Shown here one piece after another: positions 6,449-10,678 of a stretch of 10,678 bases of DNA (positions within the stretch are counted from its first letter, which is position 1; each line of letters starts with the position of its first letter). Source of the stretch: Methanoregula sp. (GTDB lineage Archaea; Halobacteriota; Methanomicrobia; Methanomicrobiales; Methanospirillaceae). The stretch is taken from contig JALOBP010000095.1 of NCBI GenBank assembly GCA_023228295.1, positions 1 to 10,678 on the forward strand, written 5' to 3'. The notes below the pieces were generated by a model. It had not been told where the DNA came from and did no database searches. It saw only the letters and a list, made by a program, of their open reading frames with translations. A program made the position numbers and the translations under genes.

Positions 6449-6457
6449 CTAAATAAA
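6449..6457 (+). promoter_or_regulatory. TATA-like box of the first tRNA-Cys
   Basis: CTAAATAAA-type sequence at 6449-6457, about 50 nt before the mature tRNA 5' end. A start about 25 nt downstream would leave a 5' leader of roughly 25-30 nt for RNase P to remove. Confidence 0.4.
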
Positions 6458-6504
6458 TCGCCGTCCTAAATCGTATGGCGACCACACAAGCGCCAGAACA
6501 AAAT

Positions 6505-6575
6505 GCCAATGTGGCGGAAAGGCTACGCAACTGATTGCAGATCAGTGTATCCCGGTTCGATTCCGGGCATTGGCT
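6505..6575 (+). tRNA. tRNA-Cys (GCA), copy 1
   Basis: A full cloverleaf can be folded by hand. Acceptor GCCAATG (6505-6511) pairs with CATTGGC (6568-6574), with discriminator U73 at 6575. The D arm is GCG/CGC (6514-6516 / 6526-6528) with GG in the loop. Anticodon stem ACTGA/TCAGT encloses loop TTGCAGA with anticodon GCA at 6537-6539. The T arm is CCCGG/CCGGG with TTCGATT. No CCA is encoded. U73, anticodon GCA and G37 are features expected of tRNA-Cys. In methanogens with SepRS this tRNA is first charged with phosphoserine and then converted by SepCysS, encoded about 340 bp downstream. A T7 run (6580-6586) follows almost at once, so this copy probably ends as its own transcript. Confidence 0.97.
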
Positions 6576-6620
6576 TTCCTTTTTTTATCTGGTTTACAGC
6601 TTACATTTTTTTAAAAATTT
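6576..6620 (+). terminator. Oligo-T terminator after tRNA-Cys 1
   Basis: T7 at 6580-6586 begins 5 nt after the tRNA 3' end, and a second T-rich block (about 6605-6619) follows. Archaeal polymerase commonly stops at such runs without a hairpin. This separates copy 1 from the copy 2/pscS unit. Confidence 0.6.
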
Positions 6621-6761
6621 TCCTTCGGCCATTTTCTGGATGTTTTGCGCGGCCACACGTTTGTTGGATTCCCGGCTTCAGAATACGCCCCCCACTTCTT
6701 TGCATTTCGTGTACCTTCGACGTAAATTCTCGTGGCGGAAAATCCTGCCGATGACCGAACC

Positions 6762-6769
6762 TATAAATA
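6762..6769 (+). promoter_or_regulatory. TATA box for the tRNA-Cys 2/pscS unit
   Basis: TATAAATA at 6762-6769 is the strongest TATA box in this half of the window. A start about 25 nt downstream (near 6790) would give a leader of about 30 nt before the mature tRNA at 6822. It abuts the TTCACAATTG site at 6770-6785. The roughly 180 bp before it show nothing else I can name. Confidence 0.6.
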
Positions 6770-6785
6770 TTCACAATTGTTATCT
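6770..6785. promoter_or_regulatory. Candidate operator 1 of the tRNA-Cys 2/pscS promoter
   Basis: TTCACAATTGTTATCT directly follows the TATA box. It shares TCACAATTGTTA with the site in front of the divergent winged-helix gene (6343-6354). The core ACAATTGT is palindromic. Confidence 0.45.
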
Positions 6786-6796
6786 ATTATAGTCAA

Positions 6797-6812
6797 GTTC
6801 ACAATCGTGAAT
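6797..6812. promoter_or_regulatory. Candidate operator 2 of the tRNA-Cys 2/pscS promoter
   Basis: GTTCACAATCGTGAAT has 5-bp arms TTCAC/GTGAA, lies around the expected transcript start and ends 9 nt before the tRNA. It matches 5499-5514 at 14 of 16 positions and is a variant of the sites at 6770 and 6342. Confidence 0.5.
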
Positions 6813-6821
6813 TTTACCGGT

Positions 6822-6893
6822 GCCAGTGTGGCGGAGTGGTTACGCGGTTGATTGCAGATCAACTACACCCCGGTTCAATTCCGGGCGCTGGCT
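6822..6893 (+). tRNA. tRNA-Cys (GCA), copy 2
   Basis: Acceptor GCCAGTG (6822-6828) pairs with CGCTGGC (6886-6892), with one G-U pair and discriminator U73 at 6893. The D arm is GCG/CGC with GG in the loop. Anticodon stem GTTGA/TCAAC encloses loop TTGCAGA with anticodon GCA at 6854-6856. The T arm is CCCGG/CCGGG with TTCAATT. No CCA is encoded. It differs from copy 1 in acceptor position 5 and its pair, the D loop, two anticodon-stem pairs, the variable loop (5 versus 4 nt) and T-loop position 57, so it is an isodecoder rather than a recent duplicate. Only 21 nt separate it from the pscS start and no oligo-T lies between, so tRNA and mRNA are probably cut from one precursor. Confidence 0.97.
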
Positions 6894-6914
6894 CTTACAA
6901 AAAGGTGAAACATC

Positions 6915-8279
6915 ATGAATATCAGAATCCAGAAGACATTCGAGGCCCTCTTTGCCCTTGAGGATGTGCGGCAGCTCTTCCGTGAATCGCTCCCGACAGG
7001 GTTCGATGCGGAGGAGGAGGCCGCATTCCGGCAGCGGATTGCCGATGTGAGATCAATCCTTGCTGACCTTGAGGTGGGTACCGGCACACCGAAGGTGACA
7101 AAGATTGCCGGTTCCATTGACCTGCGTACGCGGGAAGAGGAGGCCATCAACATCCAGCCCATCCAGGCTGCAGGAAGACTGACACCGGAGGCGAGGAAGG
7201 CCCTCATCTCCTATGGCGACGGGTACTCTACTTGTGACGCCTGCCGAAAACCGTTCCGGCTCGACAAGATCTCAAAGCCAGGCATTGCCGATTTCCATGC
7301 CGATCTTGCAAAGTTTGTGAACATGGACCATGCCCGGGTCGTCCCAGGGGCCCGCCGCGGGTTCCAGGCTGTGACCGGGACGCTTGTCACCAAGGGTGAC
7401 ACCGTGATCGTCTCCGCCCTCGCGCATTATACCGAGTTCCTCGCGGTCGAGAATGCCTGCGGGATTGTCAGGGAAGTGCCGCTCAATGCGAAGAATATTG
7501 TCACTGGTGAAGCGACGGCACAGAAGATCGAGGAGGTCAAAGCGGAGACCGGGAAACTTCCGGTGCTCGTGATGATCGACCACTTTGACTACCAGTTCGC
7601 TAACGAGCACGAGATCAAGGAGATCGGGAAGGTTGCCCACCAGTACGACATCCCGTTCCTCTACAACGGGGCCTATACGGTCGGCGTGATGCCGGTCAAC
7701 GGTAAGGCAATCGGGGCTGACTTTGTCGTCGGTTCCGGACACAAGAGCATGGCATCTGTCGCGCCATCCGGAGTGCTCGCGATGACTGATGAATGGATGC
7801 CAAAAGCCCTCCGCACCACCGCGATGGTCGGAGATCTTACCAAACGCAAATTCGGCATCAAGGAAGTCGAGATGCTCGGTTGCACGCTTATGGGCGGGAC
7901 GCTGCTCTCCATGATGGCATCGTTCCCGACTGTGAAAGCAAGGACCCTGAAGTGGGAGGACGAGGTAAAACGCTCCAATTACTTCATCGGGCGGCTCCTG
8001 AAGATTACCGGCAGCATGGTGCTCTCGGAGTATCCTCGTAGACACACACTGACAAAAGTTGACACCACGGGAAGCTTTGACACGGTTGCCCGGACGCACA
8101 AGCGTCGTGGGTTCTACCTCAGTGACGACCTCTCGTCCCGGGGTATCGTCGGGGAATTTGCCGGAGCAACCCGGACCTGGAAGCTGAACACCTACGGTTT
8201 GTCGGACAAGAAGATCCACTACCTTGCCGATGCCTTTACCGAAGTTGCGGAAAAACACGGCCTATCCGTGGAAAAATAA
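6915..8279 (+). CDS. pscS: O-phosphoseryl-tRNA(Cys):Cys-tRNA synthase (SepCysS)
   Basis: A PLP enzyme that converts Sep-tRNA(Cys), made by SepRS, into Cys-tRNA(Cys) with a sulfur donor. This is the tRNA-dependent cysteine route of methanogens. Of 454 residues, about 75-454 are the fold-type I PLP core. Lys277 in GSGHKSM is the expected PLP lysine. Cys107 and Cys110 in STCDAC and Cys323 in MLGCTLMGG correspond to the three essential cysteines known for the family (persulfide or Fe-S chemistry). Most family members are about 380-395 residues; here a charged, helical N-terminal extension of about 65 residues precedes the core. It may correspond to the SepCysE-like region reported fused to some SepCysS proteins, which I could not test. 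GGTGA (6904-6908) lies 6 nt before the ATG. The gene follows tRNA-Cys copy 2 by 21 nt and precedes metY by 95 nt. Codon use is GC-rich and intact throughout. Confidence 0.96.
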   Translation: MNIRIQKTFEALFALEDVRQLFRESLPTGFDAEEEAAFRQRIADVRSILADLEVGTGTPKVTKIAGSIDLRTREEEAINIQPIQAAGRLTPEARKALISYGDGYSTCDACRKPFRLDKISKPGIADFHADLAKFVNMDHARVVPGARRGFQAVTGTLVTKGDTVIVSALAHYTEFLAVENACGIVREVPLNAKNIVTGEATAQKIEEVKAETGKLPVLVMIDHFDYQFANEHEIKEIGKVAHQYDIPFLYNGAYTVGVMPVNGKAIGADFVVGSGHKSMASVAPSGVLAMTDEWMPKALRTTAMVGDLTKRKFGIKEVEMLGCTLMGGTLLSMMASFPTVKARTLKWEDEVKRSNYFIGRLLKITGSMVLSEYPRRHTLTKVDTTGSFDTVARTHKRRGFYLSDDLSSRGIVGEFAGATRTWKLNTYGLSDKKIHYLADAFTEVAEKHGLSVEK

Positions 8280-8290
8280 TTACAGAATAA

Positions 8291-8320
8291 TACCGGAGAG
8301 ATGCCGGTAAGGAACCCGGC
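8291..8320 (+). promoter_or_regulatory. Two mutually exclusive hairpins in the pscS-metY gap
   Basis: TACCGG (8291-8296) can pair with CCGGTA (8304-8309), a 7-nt loop. GCCGG (8303-8307) can instead pair with CCGGC (8316-8320), an 8-nt loop. The shared CCGG segment means only one can form. They sit about 55 nt ahead of the metY start in the likely polycistronic mRNA. A processing site, mRNA stabiliser or attenuator-like switch are possible. No known riboswitch signature was recognised. Confidence 0.35.
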
Positions 8321-8374
8321 GAAAATGCAGGGCTCTGACCTGATCTCACCCCCATGATAAACGAGGAACAAGCA

Positions 8375-9670
8375 ATGACAATGAAATTCCACCTTGGAAC
8401 AACCACCCTCCACGCAGGGCAGGTGCCCGATCCGACCACCGGGTCCCGGGTTGTACCGCTTTACCAGACATCGTCGTACGTGTTCAAAAGCACGGAACAT
8501 GCAGCAAACCTGTTTGGCTTAAAAGAGCTCGGGAACATCTACACCCGGCTCATGAACCCGACCACGGATGTCTTCGAGAAGCGGATCGCTGCAATAGAGG
8601 GCGGGACCGGCGCCATCGCCACCGCGTCAGGAGCAGCAGCGATTACCTACGCGGTCCTGAACCTGACGTGTTCCGGAGATGAGATCGTCTCGGCCGACAA
8701 CCTGTACGGGGGCACCTACGAGTTCTTCCATTATACGCTCCCGAAGTTCGGGCGGCATGTTGTTTTCGTGGACTCCTCAAAACCGGAAGAGTTCAGAAAA
8801 GCGATCACCGGCAAGACAAAGGCGCTCTATGCCGAGACCATCGGCAACCCCAAACTTGATGTCCCGGACTTTGAGAAGATTGCAAAGATCGCTCACGAAG
8901 CCGGCATCCCGCTTATCGTTGACAACACAACCGGTGTCGGCCTCGTCCGCCCGATCGATCACGGCGCCGATATCGTTGTCCACTCGGCCACGAAGTATAT
9001 CGGTGGTCATGGCAACTCTCTCGGAGGCGTCATCGTCGACTCAGGGAAATTCGCGTGGAACAACGGGAAGTACCCCGAGTTCACCGAACCCGACCCAAGT
9101 TACCATGGCCTGAAGTACTGGGATACGTTCGGGAACTTCCCGGGCCTCGGGAACGTTGCGTTCGTCTTCAAGATCCGCGTCTCGCTCATGAGGGATACCG
9201 GCGCCGTGTTAAGCCCGTTCAATGCCTGGCTCTTCCTGATCGGCCTTGAAACCCTACACCTGCGGGTCCCCCGCCACTCGGAGAACGCACTCGCGGTGGC
9301 ACAGTTCCTGCAGGGGCACCCGAATGTTGCCTGGGTGAACTATCCGGGGCTTCCCGATAACCTGAACCACGACCTGACGAAGAAGTACCTCACGGGAGGA
9401 TACGGGCCCCTTGTCACTGTCGGGATCAAAGGCGGGGAGACTGGGTCGAGGAAGTTCATCGACAACCTGAAGCTCTTCAGCAACCTCGCGAACATTGGCG
9501 ACTCAAAGAGCCTCGTCATCCACCCGGCATCGACCACCCACCAGCAGCTCACTCCGGAAGAGCAGAAGAAAACCGGTGTCACACCCGACGCCGTCAGGCT
9601 CGCCATCGGGACCGAGGACATCGAGGACCTGATCGATGACCTGAAACAGGCACTGGAAGCGATACCGTGA
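8375..9670 (+). CDS. metY: O-acetylhomoserine aminocarboxypropyltransferase (sulfhydrylase)
   Basis: A PLP enzyme of the Cys/Met metabolism family. It replaces the acetyl group of O-acetylhomoserine with sulfide to give homocysteine, the methionine precursor. 431 residues from ATG 8375. Numbered from there, visible family features are YTRLMNPT (about 56-63), the SGxAAI segment (about 85-90), Asp183 in IVDNTTG, and the PLP lysine Lys207 in HSATKYIGGHG. Length, the NNGKYPEFTEPDPSYHGLKY insert and VSLMRDTGAVLSPFNAWLFLIGLETL favour the MetY sulfhydrylase branch over cystathionine synthases. I chose ATG 8375 because GAGGA (8363-8367) is 7 nt upstream; the in-frame ATG at 8354 has only a C-rich stretch before it. 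It lies 95 nt after pscS and just before metX, which makes its substrate. All three probably form one sulfur operon. The stop overlaps a GTG (GTGA, 9667-9670). Confidence 0.95.
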   Translation: MTMKFHLGTTTLHAGQVPDPTTGSRVVPLYQTSSYVFKSTEHAANLFGLKELGNIYTRLMNPTTDVFEKRIAAIEGGTGAIATASGAAAITYAVLNLTCSGDEIVSADNLYGGTYEFFHYTLPKFGRHVVFVDSSKPEEFRKAITGKTKALYAETIGNPKLDVPDFEKIAKIAHEAGIPLIVDNTTGVGLVRPIDHGADIVVHSATKYIGGHGNSLGGVIVDSGKFAWNNGKYPEFTEPDPSYHGLKYWDTFGNFPGLGNVAFVFKIRVSLMRDTGAVLSPFNAWLFLIGLETLHLRVPRHSENALAVAQFLQGHPNVAWVNYPGLPDNLNHDLTKKYLTGGYGPLVTVGIKGGETGSRKFIDNLKLFSNLANIGDSKSLVIHPASTTHQQLTPEEQKKTGVTPDAVRLAIGTEDIEDLIDDLKQALEAIP

Positions 9671-9759
9671 AGCAGAACACCCCCCGGGCTCTTATCATCG
9701 ATGATATACGGGATATCATAGCCGAACTCACCCGGGAACGACATGGTGTGTGCAGATGA
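9667..9759 (+). CDS. Possible 30-codon linker ORF between metY and metX
   Basis: A GTG at 9667 overlaps the metY stop as GTGA and opens a frame of 30 codons ending in TGA at 9757-9759, which overlaps the metX ATG as ATGA. The peptide starts MKQNTPRALIIDDIRDIIAE and is acidic and helical-looking. Overlaps at both ends are what translational coupling looks like, and codon use resembles the neighbours. The same DNA holds the palindrome TATCATCGATGATA (9693-9706) and GATAT/ATATC (9703-9717), so an RNA element is an alternative. Too short to assign a family. Confidence 0.35.
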   Translation: MKQNTPRALIIDDIRDIIAELTRERHGVCR

Positions 9760-10664
9760 TCCAAGGCTCCGCAGGAATTGTTAAAACCCAATATTATCAC
9801 CATCCCTCCCTGCTCGTACTGGAAAGCGGGGAGTCTCTCTCATCTCCTACGTTTGCGTTTGAAACGTACGGGAAACTCAACCACGACAGGAGCAACGCAA
9901 TCCTTGTCTGTCACGCTCTCTCCGGTGACGCCCATGTTGCCGGATTCCATGAATGCGATGAAAAACCCGGTTGGTGGGACACGGTTATTGGCCCCGGCAA
10001 AGCACTGGATACCGATCGGTATTTCGTGATCTGTTCGAACGTGATCGGAGGATGCAAGGGCTCTACCGGGCCCTCGTCAACGAACCCGGAGACCGGCAAA
10101 CCGTACGGGGCAAAGTTCCCGGTCATCACGATCCAGGACATGGTGAACGCCCAGAAACTGCTCATCGGACATCTCGACATCAGCCAGCTCTACGCGGTCG
10201 TGGGCGGCTCGATGGGCGGTATGCAGGCTCTCCAGTGGACGGTCTCGTATCCGGATGCGATGAAGAAGGCTGTCGTAATCGCGGCAACCGGCTACTCAAC
10301 GCCCCAGCAGATTGCATTCAATGAGGTCGGGAGGAAAGCGATCATCTCTGACCCCGACTGGAACAATGGTAACTACTACGGGAAGGCACTGCCTTCGCAC
10401 GGCCTTGCGCTTGCCCGGATGGTGGGGCACATCACCTACCTCTCGAATGAGTCGATGCACGAGAAGTTCGGCAGGGCGCTGCAGGGAAAAGACAGGATCG
10501 GATTTGACTTCTCCACCGATTTCAAAGTGGAGAGCTACCTCCACCACCAGGGGGATACCTTCACGAAGAGGTTCGATGCGAACTCTTACCTGTTCATAAC
10601 GAAGGCGATTGACTACTTCGACCTGACACGGGATGGCTCACTCGCTACCGGTCTTCCGGTGTAA
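9756..10664 (+). CDS. metX: Homoserine O-acetyltransferase, frame broken before its C-terminus
   Basis: An alpha/beta-hydrolase enzyme that acetylates homoserine with acetyl-CoA, giving the MetY substrate. Visible family motifs: FETYGKLN near the N-terminus, LVCHALSGDAH, WWDTVIGPGKALDTDRYFVI, GGCKGSTGP, and the nucleophile Ser152 in VVGGSMGGMQALQW. The frame stops at 302 residues with DYFDLTRDGSLATGLPV. The family continues for at least 60-70 residues with the catalytic Asp (an SDWLFP-like motif) and His (a GHDAF-like motif), often followed in methanogens by CBS domains. From 10661 another frame reads VKAAFL to the window end, just as the family would continue, so one base seems missing at about 10656-10660. 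ATG 9756 is preferred over GTG 9750 because it has GGTG (9745-9748) 7 nt upstream and an ATGA overlap with the preceding mini-ORF. The N-terminal part is confident; whether the break is biological or an error is open. Confidence 0.88.
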   Translation: MIQGSAGIVKTQYYHHPSLLVLESGESLSSPTFAFETYGKLNHDRSNAILVCHALSGDAHVAGFHECDEKPGWWDTVIGPGKALDTDRYFVICSNVIGGCKGSTGPSSTNPETGKPYGAKFPVITIQDMVNAQKLLIGHLDISQLYAVVGGSMGGMQALQWTVSYPDAMKKAVVIAATGYSTPQQIAFNEVGRKAIISDPDWNNGNYYGKALPSHGLALARMVGHITYLSNESMHEKFGRALQGKDRIGFDFSTDFKVESYLHHQGDTFTKRFDANSYLFITKAIDYFDLTRDGSLATGLPV

Positions 10665-10678
10665 AAGCAGCATTCCTC

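Noticed and set aside
6503..6792. Plus-strand open frames starting inside tRNA-Cys copy 1
   Set aside because: They begin in the tRNA and read through its terminator and a T-rich spacer, with no ribosome binding site.
7272..8258. A 328-codon open frame on the minus strand opposite pscS
   Set aside because: It is antisense to an unmistakable SepCysS gene, and long antisense frames are expected in GC-rich codon-biased DNA. No family features are visible.
8320..8352. ACCTGATCT resembling a piece of the TPP riboswitch, in front of metY
   Set aside because: The other conserved TPP parts (GGGGTGCCC-like, GCTGAGA, ATGCCAGCG) are absent, and metY is not a thiamine gene. Treated as chance.
1..10678. 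CRISPR array, transposase or integrase
   Set aside because: No regularly spaced direct repeats and no recognisable mobile-element protein were seen on either strand.

Overview
The window looks like chromosomal DNA from a methanogenic archaeon, most likely a Methanomicrobiales member of the Methanoregula type. That placement is inferred from gene content: an MTH865-like protein, two tRNA-Cys(GCA) genes beside Sep-tRNA:Cys-tRNA synthase, archaeal TATA boxes, GGTGA/GTGATC-type ribosome binding sites, and secreted proteins next to membrane-anchored winged-helix regulators. It was not confirmed by any search.

Layout. Positions 1-156 hold the 5' end of a minus-strand coiled-coil-like gene that runs off the left edge. 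It is divergent from a small MTH865-family gene (296-541). Positions 585-775 are a dense cluster of G-run/C-run palindromes that runs into the first codons of a multi-pass membrane protein gene (738-1334). From about 1440 to 5300 the DNA is visibly AT-richer and holds a cell-surface module. On the minus strand are a secreted C39-like cysteine protease (2715-3857) and, downstream of it, an anchored beta-propeller protein (1442-2662). Divergent from these are a small secreted beta-rich protein (4124-4570) and a membrane-anchored double winged-helix regulator (4589-5302). The intergenic region between the two arms carries a 19-nt perfect palindrome and a 39-nt nested dyad. Positions 5303-6029 hold no convincing intact gene.

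The right half is a sulfur amino acid and cysteine-translation cluster. A small minus-strand winged-helix regulator (6030-6311) faces two tRNA-Cys genes (6505-6575 and 6822-6893). The second tRNA is only 21 nt ahead of pscS (SepCysS, 6915-8279), followed by metY (O-acetylhomoserine sulfhydrylase, 8375-9670), a possible 30-codon linker ORF, and metX (homoserine O-acetyltransferase, 9756 onward). SepCysS makes Cys-tRNA(Cys) from Sep-tRNA(Cys). MetX and MetY make homocysteine from homoserine and reduced sulfur. The cluster therefore pairs the two main sulfur-incorporation steps for Cys and Met with the substrate tRNA.

Points of most interest: (1) four related dyads of the form TTCACAAnYGTgAA lie around the small regulator and in front of the tRNA-Cys/pscS unit, abutting TATA-like boxes, which suggests a dedicated regulator of this operon; (2) tRNA-Cys and SepCysS are probably one transcript; (3) metX is cut off by a probable 1-nt deletion 20 nt before the window ends, removing the catalytic Asp and His; (4) the protease/propeller versus secreted protein/membrane regulator module with its nested operators looks like a self-contained surface-sensing system.
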